Below are positions 28,193-37,295 of a DNA stretch of 64,000 bases, in pieces. Where the stretch lies: the NCBI RefSeq assembly GCF_000423225.1, contig NZ_KE383992.1:64971-128970 (forward strand), in the 5' to 3' direction. Position numbers and translations under genes: made by a program. The notes under the pieces are model-generated. The model saw only the letters and a program-made list of their open reading frames with translations. It ran no database searches and was not told the origin of the DNA. Positions within the stretch are counted from its first letter, which is position 1, and each line of letters starts with the position of its first letter. Source of the DNA: Kaistia adipata DSM 17808 (GTDB lineage: Bacteria > Pseudomonadota > Alphaproteobacteria > Rhizobiales > Kaistiaceae).

Positions 28193-28430
28193 TCCCGATC
28201 ACCGCCACGGCGGATCCACGCACCGAAACGGACCGGCCGCGCCCTTGGCGGCCGGCGCCCCAGCGCATCCCGCGCCCGCTGCCCGCGGCCATCGCCACCG
28301 GCGGCGCGCCGGCGTTCGCGCGCCCTTCCCGACCGCCCCACCCTCCCCGCTGAACGCCGCCGACCTCTGGCCGGCCGCGCGGGATCGCGCAAAGCCGGGC
28401 GGCGCCATGGCAAACCCCACCACGTCGCGT

Positions 28431-28447
28431 CCCCCCCCCCCCCCCCC
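28431..28447. repeat. Homopolymeric C tract, 17 bases
   Basis: Seventeen consecutive C residues stand 9 bases before a palindromic operator candidate and about 117 bases before the binding-protein start. It is the longest homopolymer I see in the window. Tracts of this length mutate by strand slippage, and they also cause base-calling or assembly errors. Confidence 0.95.
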
Positions 28448-28456
28448 GCCGAGACA

Positions 28457-28471
28457 AAATCAATGTGATTT
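28457..28471. promoter_or_regulatory. Palindromic operator candidate, AAATCA-N3-TGATTT
   Basis: A perfect 6+3+6 palindrome in an AT-rich patch between the C tract and the binding-protein gene. The ROK regulator encoded at the end of this cluster is the natural candidate to bind it; the pairing is inferred only from position. Confidence 0.5.
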
Positions 28472-28563
28472 ATTTCCCTGAGGCCCCGCAAGAATGGGCC
28501 GCAGGAATGCAAGAGACGGCCGCCAGAGCCGTTCGATCGAGGAAACACCCCACGGGAGATTTC

Positions 28564-29865
28564 ATGATGCGCTTGCGTCTCGTCACCGCGTTGCTGGCTT
28601 CCGCCGCCGCGCTTGTCGCCGTATCCGCCCAAGCCCAGGATCTCGTCACCAAGGACCGCGTCGGTCCGGCCGACGCCCCGAAATCCTTGACCCTCCGCCT
28701 CACCGGCGACGGCCCGACCAGCACCGACCCGGTCTGGGCCGAAGGCTACAAGAAGCTCTTTGGCGAGTTCATCCAGCGCCATCCGGGCTGGCGCATCGAC
28801 CTCGAGCGCATGTCCGACAATATCGGTCAGGAACAGGCTCGCATGCTGGAGCAGGCGAAGTCGGGCCAGGGTCCGGACTGCGCCGCGGTCGACAGCTTCG
28901 TGCTCGCCCTGTTCAAGGGCGCCAACGTGCTGCAGCCGCTCGACGAATACTTCACCAAGGAAGAAGTGGCCGACCTCTTCCCGTTCATCCGCGACGGCAT
29001 CACCGGCGCGGACGGCAAGATCTACGCCTGGTGGTGGAACACCGACCTGCGCGTCCTCTACCGCAACAAGGACATCGTGCCGGACGCGCCGCAGACCTGG
29101 GAAGATCTGAAGGCCGCCGCCATCGCCTCCAAGGACAAGGGCATGGAAGGCGTGCTGTTCAACGGCGGCCGCTGGGAAGGCACCACCTTCGACTGGCTGG
29201 CGAATTTCTGGGCGCAGGGCGGCAAGCTCGTCGACGACAGCGGCAAGCCGGTCTTCGCCGAGGGCGAGAACCGCGAGAAGTTCCTGAAGGCGGTCAACTA
29301 CTTCAAGGATCTCGTCGATTCCGGCGCGGCACCGAAGCGCGTCGCCACCATCGTCAATTATGACGAGTTCAATGCCGCCGCCGCGGCCGGCTCGACCGCC
29401 CTCTTCATCGGCGGCAACTGGCAGTATGGCCAGCTCAAGAACACGCTGGAGCCGGAAGAGTTCGAGAAGTGGACCTTCTCGGAGATCCCCGGCCCGACCA
29501 AGGACCAGCGCTCGACCGGCACCGGCGGCTGGACCTTCGGCGCCTTCTCGAAGGACCCCGAGAAGGTCGCCATGTGCGCGGCGATCGTGAAGGAGATCTA
29601 TGCCGGCCCCGGCAACGCGCTGCAGCAGCAGCTGCCGACCGCCAAGGCGCTCTACGGCAAGTACGACGTCTTCAAGACCCCGGCCAACGAGACCTTCGCC
29701 AAGGCGCTCGAGAATGGCCAGGCCCGCCCCGGCGTGCCGATCTATCCGGAGATCTCGAACCAGATCCAGGTGATGATGGGCGAGGTGCTCGCCGGCACCA
29801 AGACGCCCGAGGCCGCGCTCGACGCCGCCAACGCCGCCGTCCAGGCCGCCTACGCCCGGCCCTGA
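28564..29865 (+). CDS. CUT1 sugar ABC transporter binding protein (alpha-mannoside cluster)
   Basis: A 433-residue extracellular solute-binding protein family 1 member. The signal peptide runs to AQAQ near residue 24. The mature part shows SLTLRLTGDGPTSTDPVWAE, GYKKLFGEFIQRHPGW, DCAAVDSFVLALFKGANVL, then FIGGNWQYGQLKN and RSTGTGGWTFGAFSKDPEK. ATG 28564 has GGAG five bases upstream; a second ATG follows at 28567. The genes after it encode two permeases and a cytoplasmic alpha-mannosidase, so a mannose-containing oligosaccharide is the likely ligand. The ORF upstream of the start only reads through the regulatory region. Confidence 0.88.
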   Translation: MMRLRLVTALLASAAALVAVSAQAQDLVTKDRVGPADAPKSLTLRLTGDGPTSTDPVWAEGYKKLFGEFIQRHPGWRIDLERMSDNIGQEQARMLEQAKSGQGPDCAAVDSFVLALFKGANVLQPLDEYFTKEEVADLFPFIRDGITGADGKIYAWWWNTDLRVLYRNKDIVPDAPQTWEDLKAAAIASKDKGMEGVLFNGGRWEGTTFDWLANFWAQGGKLVDDSGKPVFAEGENREKFLKAVNYFKDLVDSGAAPKRVATIVNYDEFNAAAAAGSTALFIGGNWQYGQLKNTLEPEEFEKWTFSEIPGPTKDQRSTGTGGWTFGAFSKDPEKVAMCAAIVKEIYAGPGNALQQQLPTAKALYGKYDVFKTPANETFAKALENGQARPGVPIYPEISNQIQVMMGEVLAGTKTPEAALDAANAAVQAAYARP

Positions 29866-29946
29866 CGGATCCGACGCGACCATCCCGGCCGGCGACACTC
29901 TCGCCGGCCGGGACCACCGGGCGCCGCGTTTGGGCAGGAGCGAAAC

Positions 29947-30888
29947 ATGCAGACGACACAGGCGGCCACCATGGCCGTGAGCCGGCGCGTGGCCGGCCCC
30001 AGCCTGGGGCGGCGCCTCGAGGCCAACCCCTTCACATGGCTCGTGCCCGTCGCGGTCATGCTCGGCATCTTCTATCTCTATCCGATCTTCGACGTGTTCC
30101 GGCTCGGGCTGACCAATGCCAGCCTGGTCGGCACCGGCGAGCAGTACACGCTCGCCACACTCAGGGCGATGCTCGAAAACCCGGCGCTGGGCGGCATCCT
30201 CTGGACCACCTTCGTCTTCACCTTCGGCAGCGTCGTCGGCCAGCAGCTCTTCGGCCTCGCCATCGCGCTGATCGTCATGCGCGGCGAGCGGCGCAAACTC
30301 AAGGGCATGGTGGCGCTCCGCACCATCGTGCTGATCGCCTGGGTCATCCCCGGCATCGCCAACGGCCTGATCTGGCAGATGCTGTTCAGCGAAGCCCCGT
30401 TCGGCGCCATCAATTCCGTGCTGCGGCTGATGCACATCTCGCCGGTCGCCTGGCTCTCCGACCCGCACAACGCCATGCTGTCCGCCGTCATCTCGAATGT
30501 CTGGCGCGGCACCGCCTTCTCGATGATCGTGTTCTACGCGGCGCTGAAGGCGATCGACCCGACGCTCTATGAGGCCGCCAGCGTCGACGGCGCCAGCGGC
30601 ACGCAGAAGCTGCGCTTCATCACGCTGCCGCAGCTGCGCGCCGCCATCCTCGTCAACTCGATCCTCGTCACCATCCAGACGCTCAACACCTTCGACGCGA
30701 TCATCTCACTGACCGGCGGCGGCCCCGGCCGCGCCACCGAGGTGCTGTCGCTCTTCACCTTCAACACCGTGTTCCGCAACTACGACCTCGCCGGCGGCAG
30801 CGTGCTGTCGGTGCTGATGCTGGTGATCAGCCTGGTGCTGGCACTCGGCTACGCGTCGTTCCTGCCGCGCAGGGAGGTGTCCGAATGA
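29947..30888 (+). CDS. CUT1 sugar ABC transporter permease (MalF type)
   Basis: A 313-residue permease with six membrane helices. The EAA loop reads YEAASVDGASGTQKLRFITL, the site where the ATPase docks. Other family marks are NPFTWLVPVAVMLGIFYLYP at the N-terminus and SLTGGGPGRATEVLSLFTF. AGGAG lies six bases before the ATG. Its stop overlaps the next permease by ATGA. Coupled partner of the MalG-type permease that follows. Confidence 0.9.
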   Translation: MQTTQAATMAVSRRVAGPSLGRRLEANPFTWLVPVAVMLGIFYLYPIFDVFRLGLTNASLVGTGEQYTLATLRAMLENPALGGILWTTFVFTFGSVVGQQLFGLAIALIVMRGERRKLKGMVALRTIVLIAWVIPGIANGLIWQMLFSEAPFGAINSVLRLMHISPVAWLSDPHNAMLSAVISNVWRGTAFSMIVFYAALKAIDPTLYEAASVDGASGTQKLRFITLPQLRAAILVNSILVTIQTLNTFDAIISLTGGGPGRATEVLSLFTFNTVFRNYDLAGGSVLSVLMLVISLVLALGYASFLPRREVSE

Positions 30889-31727
30889 CCATCGAACAGC
30901 GCGAGAAATGGGGCGACGCCCTCACCTACCTGGCCGCGATCGTCATCGCCGCCTTCTTCCTGACGCCGCTCGCCTGGCTGCTGTCGCTATCGCTCCGGGC
31001 CCGGCAGGAAGTCTTCCTCGGCGCCAGCCGCTTCATCCCGAAGCGGCCCACCCTCGACAATTTCGCCCAGATCCTCTCGGACCCGACCTTCCTGCTCTAC
31101 CTCTGGAACGGGCTGAAGCTCTCGGCGCTCGGCGGCCTCGGCTGCCTGTTGGTGGCGGCGCCGGCCGCCTACGCCTTCTCGCGCTTCTGGTTCTCCGGCA
31201 AATCGGCGCTGATGATGGCGATCCTCGCCTTCCAGATGATCTCGCCGCTCGTCATCCTGGTGCCGCTCTACCGCTACATGAGCGCGCTCGGCCTCATCAA
31301 CAGCCATTTCGGCGTCACCATGGTCTACATCGCCGTCAGCGTGCCGATGTGCGTCTGGCTGGTGAAGGGCGCCATCGACAACATCCCGAAGTCGCTGGAG
31401 GAGGCCGCGGCCATCGACGGCTGCAGCCGTTTCGGCACGTTCTGGCGCATCACGCTGCCGCTCGCCGCGCCTGGCCTCGCCTCGGCCTTCATCCTGATCC
31501 TGATCCTGAACTGGTCGCAGTTCCTGATCCCGTTCCTGCTCCTGAACAAGGACGCGCAGCTGCCGATCTCGGTGGCGATCTTCAACTTCTCCGGCACTTC
31601 CAACGCGTCCACCACCCAGGTGCTCGCGGCCGCCTGCCTCGTCGCGGTGGTGCCGGCCATCGTCGCCTTCCTCCTTCTGCAGCGCATGATCGTCGGAGCC
31701 CTGACCGCCGGCGCCGTGAAGGGCTGA
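30885..31727 (+). CDS. CUT1 sugar ABC transporter permease (MalG type)
   Basis: A 280-residue permease with the EAA loop LEEAAAIDGCSRFGTFWRIT and the usual C-terminal ending MIVGALTAGAVKG. It completes the membrane channel. No ATPase gene follows: the next gene is a glycosidase. The importer must therefore borrow an ATPase, and the UgpC/MalK-type genes at 40887 and 58760 are candidates, in the way MsmX-like ATPases serve several importers in other bacteria. Confidence 0.9.
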   Translation: MTIEQREKWGDALTYLAAIVIAAFFLTPLAWLLSLSLRARQEVFLGASRFIPKRPTLDNFAQILSDPTFLLYLWNGLKLSALGGLGCLLVAAPAAYAFSRFWFSGKSALMMAILAFQMISPLVILVPLYRYMSALGLINSHFGVTMVYIAVSVPMCVWLVKGAIDNIPKSLEEAAAIDGCSRFGTFWRITLPLAAPGLASAFILILILNWSQFLIPFLLLNKDAQLPISVAIFNFSGTSNASTTQVLAAACLVAVVPAIVAFLLLQRMIVGALTAGAVKG

Positions 31728-31781
31728 TCCCGAATCCATCCATCGCTTTCATCGAGCTTCTTTTTGATACGGAGAATTGGA

Positions 31782-34700
31782 ATGTCCCTGACCCTCCAGC
31801 AGCGGCTCGACCGCATCGGCGTCCGCGTCGAGGAACTGGGGTTCTGGCGCGAGCGCGAGACCGTGGCGGTCGAGGGCTGGCGGTTCAACGGCGCGCCGAT
31901 CGCGCTGGGCGGCTTCTGGCCCAAGCGGGACGGCGCCATCGCCCTCGACGCCGAGGCGACGGTGCCGGCGCACTGGACGCTGGCTGACACGCGCCTCCTG
32001 ATCGACGTCGGCGGCGAGAGCCTGATCACGCTCACCCCCGAGGGCAAGGGAACCGAGACCCGCTTCGGCCTCGACCCCTATCACCAGGAATTCCCCGTCC
32101 CCGGCCAGCGCTTCCAGATCCATGTCGACGCCGTCGCCCGCCTGCCCTTCGGCGAGCCGGTGCGCGAGCCGCGCCTGACTCGCGCCCACCTCGCCTGGAT
32201 CGACCAGCCGGTGCACGACCTCGCGCTGCTGCTGCAGCAGGTGCTCGAGACGGCGCGGATGCTCGGCGACCACGAAGTGGTGCCGCATCTCGCCACCGCC
32301 GCCGAGCACACCTTCGCCGCCCTCGACTGGCCCTCGGCGACGCAGGATTACGTCGCCCGCACGGCGCCGCAGCGCGGCCAGCAGAAGATCTGGCAATTGC
32401 CGCCGCTCAAGGCCGATCCGGAGGGCCTGCGCCAGGACCACCGCGCCAGCGTGAAGCGCGCGCTCGAAGACCTGCGCGAGACGCTGAAGGGCCTGAAGGC
32501 GCGCTATCCGCAGCAGGGCAAGCTCGGCATCACCGGCCACGCCCATATCGATCTCGCCTGGCTCTGGCCCTATGACGAGACCCGCCGCAAGGCGCGGCGC
32601 ACCTTCAACACCGCGCTCCGCCTGATGGAGCGCTTCCCCGATTTCGTCTTCAACCAGTCGACCGCCGCCTATTACGCGCAGATCGAGGAGGACGACCCGG
32701 CGCTGTTCGAGGAGATCCGCGCGGCCGTGAAGAGCGGCCAGTGGGAGACGATCGGCGGCATGTGGGTCGAACCCGATACCAACATGCCGACCGGCGAGAG
32801 CTTCGTGCGCCAGATCCTCTACGGCCAGCGCTATTTCGAGGAGAAGTTCGGCGTCCGCCACCGTGTCTGCTGGCTTCCCGATTGCTTCGGCTTCTCGCCG
32901 GCCATGCCGCAATTGCTGCGCCAGGGCGGCATGGACTCGTTCTTCACCATCAAGGTGAACTGGTCGGAGACCAACCGCTTCCCCTATGACCTGTTCCAGT
33001 GGGAAGGCCTCGACGGCAGCCGCGTGCTGGCCCACACCTTCGACAATCCGGTGCGCGGCTATAACGGCTCGACCGAGCCCGAGGCGATCCTCGGCACCTG
33101 GGGCAATTTCCGCGGCAAGACCCTCCATGACGAGAGCCTGCTCGCCGTCGGCTATGGCGATGGTGGCGGCGGCGTGACGCCGGAAATGCTGGAGCGCCAG
33201 GCGCAGCTTGCCGACTTCCCGGCCGTGCCGGCGCTTCAGCCTGTGCGCGTCGAGGACGTCTTCGCCCGCATGCACGAGATCCCGGCCTCGCAGGTTCCCG
33301 TCTGGTCGGGCGAGATCTATCTCGAACTGCACCGTGCGACGCTGACGACGCAGAGCCACACCAAGCGCCTGCACCGTCATGCCGAACGGGCGCTGATCAC
33401 CGCCGAGACGGTCGCCTCGCTCGCGACCCTGCTGGGCGCGGCGAAACCGGAGAGCCTGGAGCCGGCCTGGCGCAAGGTGCTCAAGAACGAGTTCCACGAC
33501 ATCCTGCCGGGCTCCGGCATCCGCGAGATCTATGACGACGCCGAGCGCGAGCTCGGCGAGGCGCTCGAAACCGGCCTCGCCGCGCAGCAGGACGGGCTCG
33601 CCAAGCTGGTGGCCCAGCTTCCCAAGGGCGACCTCGACGACGCGATCGTCGTCGTCAATCCGGACCTGCATGCCCGACCCGTGCGCGCCGAGATCGATGG
33701 CAAGCCGCTGGCGCTCGACGTCACCGTGCCGCCGCTCGGCATCGTCGTGCTGGACAAGCAGGATCTCGCCCCGGCATCCGGCCTCAGCGTCTCGAAGACC
33801 AAGCTCGAGAACAGCCTGATCCGCGTCACGCTCAACCCGGACGGCACGCTCGCCAGCCTCTTCGACAAGCGGGCCGGCCGCGAGGCGCTCGCCGGCCGCG
33901 GCAACCAGCTCTGGGTCTATCCCATGGACAAGCCGCGCAACTGGGACGCCTGGGACCTGGAGGACGACTACACCGCCAACGGCCAGGAACTGACCTCGTT
34001 CGAGAGCTTCGATGTGGTCGAGGACACGCCGCACCGGGTCGGTATCCGGATCGTGCGCAAGTTCCGCGATTCGACCATCACGCAGACGCTGCAGCTTCTC
34101 GCCAACGCGCCGCGCCTCGACATCAAGACGGATCTCGATTGGCACGATCGCCGCGTCCTGCTCCGGACGCAGACGCCGGTCGACGTGCGCTCCGACCTCG
34201 CCACCTTCGAATGCGCCTTCGGCGTCGTCCGCCGCACCACCCACACCAACACCTCGTGGGATGCCGCGAAGTTCGAGGTGCCGGCGCATCGCTTCGCCGA
34301 TCTGTCGGAGCCCGGCTTCGGCGTGGCGCTGCTCAACAACGGCAAATACGGCCACAGCATCAAGGACAACGTGCTCGGCCTCAGCCTGCTGCGCGCGCCG
34401 ATCTATCCGGACCCGCTCGCCGACGAGGGCGAGCAGAGCTTCGTCTACGCGCTGATGCCGCATCAGGGCGCCTGGCACGAGGGCGGCGTGCGCGAGGAGG
34501 CGCTGGACCTGAACCAGCCGCTGCTCGCGACGAGCGCTTCCGGCCTCGCCGCCGGCACCGAGACGCCGATCGCGATCTCCGGCATCCCGGCCGGCATCGG
34601 CGGCCTCAAGGGCAGCGAGGACGGCAAGGCGCTCGTGCTGCGCGTCTACGAGCCGGCCGGCGGCCGCGGCCGCTTCGAGGTGGTGCCGAGGGACGGCTGG

Positions 34701-34805
34701 CTGCTGTCGGGTCCGGTCAACATCCTCGAGGAGCCCGCGGACCGCGCCGCCGGACCGGATCTCCGACCCTTCGAGGTCCGAAGCTGGCTGCTCAAGCAGA
34801 GGTAG
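31782..34805 (+). CDS. Alpha-mannosidase, glycoside hydrolase family 38
   Basis: A 1007-residue retaining exo-alpha-mannosidase. No signal peptide is present, so it acts in the cytoplasm on imported mannosides. Zinc ligands lie in GHAHIDLAWLWPYDETRRKA near residue 252. The nucleophile Asp is in WLPDCFGFSPAMPQLL near residue 366, and another zinc His is in NEFHDILPGSGIREIYDDAE near residue 570. GH38 middle and C-terminal beta domains follow to the end, giving full family length. ATG 31782 has GGAG seven bases upstream; the frame upstream begins at a TTG and is not used. Fourth gene of the cluster, downstream of the permeases by 54 bases. Product would be free mannose. Confidence 0.93.
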   Translation: MSLTLQQRLDRIGVRVEELGFWRERETVAVEGWRFNGAPIALGGFWPKRDGAIALDAEATVPAHWTLADTRLLIDVGGESLITLTPEGKGTETRFGLDPYHQEFPVPGQRFQIHVDAVARLPFGEPVREPRLTRAHLAWIDQPVHDLALLLQQVLETARMLGDHEVVPHLATAAEHTFAALDWPSATQDYVARTAPQRGQQKIWQLPPLKADPEGLRQDHRASVKRALEDLRETLKGLKARYPQQGKLGITGHAHIDLAWLWPYDETRRKARRTFNTALRLMERFPDFVFNQSTAAYYAQIEEDDPALFEEIRAAVKSGQWETIGGMWVEPDTNMPTGESFVRQILYGQRYFEEKFGVRHRVCWLPDCFGFSPAMPQLLRQGGMDSFFTIKVNWSETNRFPYDLFQWEGLDGSRVLAHTFDNPVRGYNGSTEPEAILGTWGNFRGKTLHDESLLAVGYGDGGGGVTPEMLERQAQLADFPAVPALQPVRVEDVFARMHEIPASQVPVWSGEIYLELHRATLTTQSHTKRLHRHAERALITAETVASLATLLGAAKPESLEPAWRKVLKNEFHDILPGSGIREIYDDAERELGEALETGLAAQQDGLAKLVAQLPKGDLDDAIVVVNPDLHARPVRAEIDGKPLALDVTVPPLGIVVLDKQDLAPASGLSVSKTKLENSLIRVTLNPDGTLASLFDKRAGREALAGRGNQLWVYPMDKPRNWDAWDLEDDYTANGQELTSFESFDVVEDTPHRVGIRIVRKFRDSTITQTLQLLANAPRLDIKTDLDWHDRRVLLRTQTPVDVRSDLATFECAFGVVRRTTHTNTSWDAAKFEVPAHRFADLSEPGFGVALLNNGKYGHSIKDNVLGLSLLRAPIYPDPLADEGEQSFVYALMPHQGAWHEGGVREEALDLNQPLLATSASGLAAGTETPIAISGIPAGIGGLKGSEDGKALVLRVYEPAGGRGRFEVVPRDGWLLSGPVNILEEPADRAAGPDLRPFEVRSWLLKQR

Positions 34806-34867
34806 GCCCCGGTCATCCTTGACAAGCTAGCCCCCCATGCCCTCTATCCGCCGGCGGACGATCCTCC

Positions 34868-36163
34868 ATGATCTCCCCCGGCGGCAACGACATCTTGATC
34901 AAATCCCAGAAGGCAGCGAGCGACCTTTCCGGCTCCAATTCCGGTCTCGCGGCAAGCCACAATCAGGCCGTCATCCTGCGCTCGATCCGCTGGAACGCGC
35001 CGATCTCGCGCACCGAGCTCGCCGCCCGCTCCGGGCTGAGCAAGCAGGCCGTGGCGCGCATCACCGAGAAGCTCATCGACGACGGCCTCGTCGTCGAGGC
35101 GCGGCGGCGCTACGGCATGCGCGGCCAGCCGGCGATCGAGCTGGAGATCAACCCGGAGGGCTGTTTCGCCATCGGCGCCGGCATCGGCCGCGACCACCTG
35201 ACCATCGTCGCCGTCGACGCGCTCGGCACGGTGCGCGACCGCATCCACCGCGAAGAGCGCTTCATGCTGCCGGACGCCTTCTTCGCGGAGATGAAGGAGG
35301 CGCTGAAGACCTTTCGCCGGCGGCGCGCCATCGACGAGACGCGGCTGGCCGGCATCGGCGTCGCCATCCCCGACTGGCTCGGCGAAATCCCCTTCATCGG
35401 CATGCCCGATGAATATCGCCTGTGGCGCAGCGTCGATGTGCGCGAGCGCTTCGCCCGCTTCACCGACCATCCGATCCTGATCGACAACGACGCCACGGCG
35501 GCGGCGATCGGCGAGCTGACCTATGGCCTCGGCGGCGAGATCCGCAGCTTCTTCTATATCTTCTTCGGCTCCGGCCTCGGCGGCGGCCTGGTGCTGGACG
35601 GCGCCTGCTATCACGGCACCACCGGCATCAGCGGCGAGATCGGCTGGCTGCCGGTGACGCTTCCCGAGGCGCCGGCCGGCGAGCGCGTGCAGCCGCTCGG
35701 CCAGGTCGTGTCGCTGTTCATCCTGTACGATTTCCTCGCCGGCCACGGCATCCATGTGGCGCGCCCGCAGGACCTGCTCGGGCTCGACGCGCGCGGCAAG
35801 GCGCTGCTCAGCGAATGGCTGCGGCTCGCCGCCGGCCACATCGCCGAGGCGGCGATCGACATCGGTCTCCTGATCAATCCCGACGCGGTGCTGATCGGCG
35901 GCCGCATCCCGGTGACCATCCTCGACGAATTGCTGGCCTATGTGCGCGAGGCGCTGGCGCGCGATCCGCGCCCGACGCCGCGCATCCATCGCGCCGCCGG
36001 TTCCGAGGACGCGGCAGCGCTGGGCGCCGCGACCATGCCGCTCTCGCACGCGCTGCGGCTGGAATCGGCCGACCCGGCGCAATTGACCCGGTCGCCGCTG
36101 CGCGGCAGCGCCGACCGCCCTCCGACCCGGCCGCTCAGGCTGCCGAGCCCGACACCGCCATAG
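34868..36163 (+). CDS. ROK-family transcriptional regulator of the mannoside cluster
   Basis: A 431-residue NagC/XylR-type regulator. The winged helix is near residues 33-80 (NQAVILRSIRWNAPISRTEL, LSKQAVARITEKLIDDGLV). The ROK domain follows with DNDATAAAIGELTYGLGG and FFGSGLGGGLVLDGACYHG. The usual ROK zinc site (CxCGxxGC) is absent: GISGEIGWLPVTLPEAPAGE contains no cysteine. Sugar binding may therefore differ or be lost. It follows the mannosidase by 62 bases and may be co-transcribed with it. Its 3' end overlaps the convergent second ROK gene by 29 bases. Likely controls the CUT1/mannosidase genes and responds to mannose or a derivative. Confidence 0.88.
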   Translation: MISPGGNDILIKSQKAASDLSGSNSGLAASHNQAVILRSIRWNAPISRTELAARSGLSKQAVARITEKLIDDGLVVEARRRYGMRGQPAIELEINPEGCFAIGAGIGRDHLTIVAVDALGTVRDRIHREERFMLPDAFFAEMKEALKTFRRRRAIDETRLAGIGVAIPDWLGEIPFIGMPDEYRLWRSVDVRERFARFTDHPILIDNDATAAAIGELTYGLGGEIRSFFYIFFGSGLGGGLVLDGACYHGTTGISGEIGWLPVTLPEAPAGERVQPLGQVVSLFILYDFLAGHGIHVARPQDLLGLDARGKALLSEWLRLAAGHIAEAAIDIGLLINPDAVLIGGRIPVTILDELLAYVREALARDPRPTPRIHRAAGSEDAAALGAATMPLSHALRLESADPAQLTRSPLRGSADRPPTRPLRLPSPTPP

Positions 36164-37295
36164 ACGGCGGGCGGAACGGCCGGCGCGGGTCCGGCAGCAG
36201 GAATTCCAGGAAGGGCATGGCGGCGATGCCGAGCAGGACCGCATCCTCGTCCAGCGTGCCGCGCCGAAGCTCCGGCAGCCAGTAGGGCTGCGTCGGCTCG
36301 ATCATCCGCTCCAGCCGGCGCGCGCCCAGCCTCTCGACCAGCGCGTCGAGCAGCGCCGCCGGCAGGCGGCCGCCGACGAAGATGACGCGCGGCGCCAGGA
36401 AGGCGGAGATCGCGATCAGCGAATCCATGAGATGCGCGCTCGCATCCTCGAGCCAGCGTTCCACCGCCGGGTCGGCGGGGTCGCGCCCGTCGAGGGCGGC
36501 CGTCGCCAGAACCTCGTCGAGCGGCCGGCCGTCCTCGCCGGTCCGCATCGCGCCGAGCCGGCCGGCCTGGTGTTCCGCGCCGTTGAAAACCGCGCCGCCG
36601 ATGATCATGCCGGCGCGCGTCGACGGTCCGAGCAGCACATAGACGAAGCTGTCGTCCGCCGCCGCCACCCCGAACTGCCGCTCGCCGAGCGCCGCCGCGA
36701 TCGTGTCCGCCTCGACGATGACGGGAAGCGGCGCCAGCGCCGCGCGCACGGCCTCGATGCCGCCGGCCGCCGTCAGGCCGACGCCGAGGACGCGGCTGCC
36801 CTCGCGCCTGGCGAGCGTCTCCAACGCCCGGGAAGCGAGCGCGACCACCGCGGGCACCGGGTCGTCCCCATCGACGGCGACGGCATCCCGGAGCACCACG
36901 CGGCCGGCGAGATCGATCGCCACCAGGCTCGCGCGGCCGCCGGCGATGTCGACGCCGAGCGACACGGCGCCATCCGGCACGATGGCAAAGCGGTTGGCGC
37001 GTGCACCGGCCTGGCCGGCTTCCTCGGCCACCAGCCCGTCCGCCTCGAGACGACGCACGATGTTGGTGATCCCCGGCACGGTGAGGCCGGTAACGCGGGC
37101 GAGATCCAGCCGGCTCATCGGGCCGTTCCGGCGCAAAGCCTCCAGCGTGACGCGCAGATTGTGATCGGCCGCGTGGACGAGATTCTGTCCGGCCGGCTGA
37201 TGCGCCGTCCGCGCCATCGTCGGATCGGCGGAGCCCGGCCGGCGCGCCGACGCAGCTCGGTCCTGCGGACGGTCAAAGGGGCGGTCGCGACTCAT
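36135..37295 (-). CDS. ROK-family repressor, divergent from the second CUT1 importer
   Basis: A 386-residue protein of the same family as its convergent neighbour but only distantly similar. The winged helix is LRVTLEALRRNGPMSRLDLA with VTGLTVPGITNIVRRLEADG. The ROK core is weak, with SLGVDIAGGRASLVAIDLAG and VFVGGRLPAALLDALVERL visible; the CxCGxxGC zinc motif is again missing. The start is uncertain: ATG 37295 is used, with GTG 37322 and ATG 37217 as alternatives; none has a strong ribosome binding site. It is divergent from the importer operon beginning at 37685 and so is its probable regulator. Confidence 0.82.
   Translation of the reverse strand: MSRDRPFDRPQDRAASARRPGSADPTMARTAHQPAGQNLVHAADHNLRVTLEALRRNGPMSRLDLARVTGLTVPGITNIVRRLEADGLVAEEAGQAGARANRFAIVPDGAVSLGVDIAGGRASLVAIDLAGRVVLRDAVAVDGDDPVPAVVALASRALETLARREGSRVLGVGLTAAGGIEAVRAALAPLPVIVEADTIAAALGERQFGVAAADDSFVYVLLGPSTRAGMIIGGAVFNGAEHQAGRLGAMRTGEDGRPLDEVLATAALDGRDPADPAVERWLEDASAHLMDSLIAISAFLAPRVIFVGGRLPAALLDALVERLGARRLERMIEPTQPYWLPELRRGTLDEDAVLLGIAAMPFLEFLLPDPRRPFRPPSMAVSGSAA

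Larger units (their letters stand above)
28193..28563 (+). other. Regulatory gap upstream of the CUT1/mannosidase operon
   Basis: No gene is seen. A perfect 8-bp hairpin (28233-28240 with 28248-28255, 7-base loop) follows the SDR stop by 40 bases and may end its transcript. The remainder is GC-rich until the C17 tract and the palindrome at 28457, described separately. Confidence 0.5.

Noticed and set aside
28012-34478. Long minus-strand frames opposite the SDR, binding-protein and mannosidase genes
   Set aside because: Compositional shadows; they span real regulatory gaps and lack any protein-family signal.
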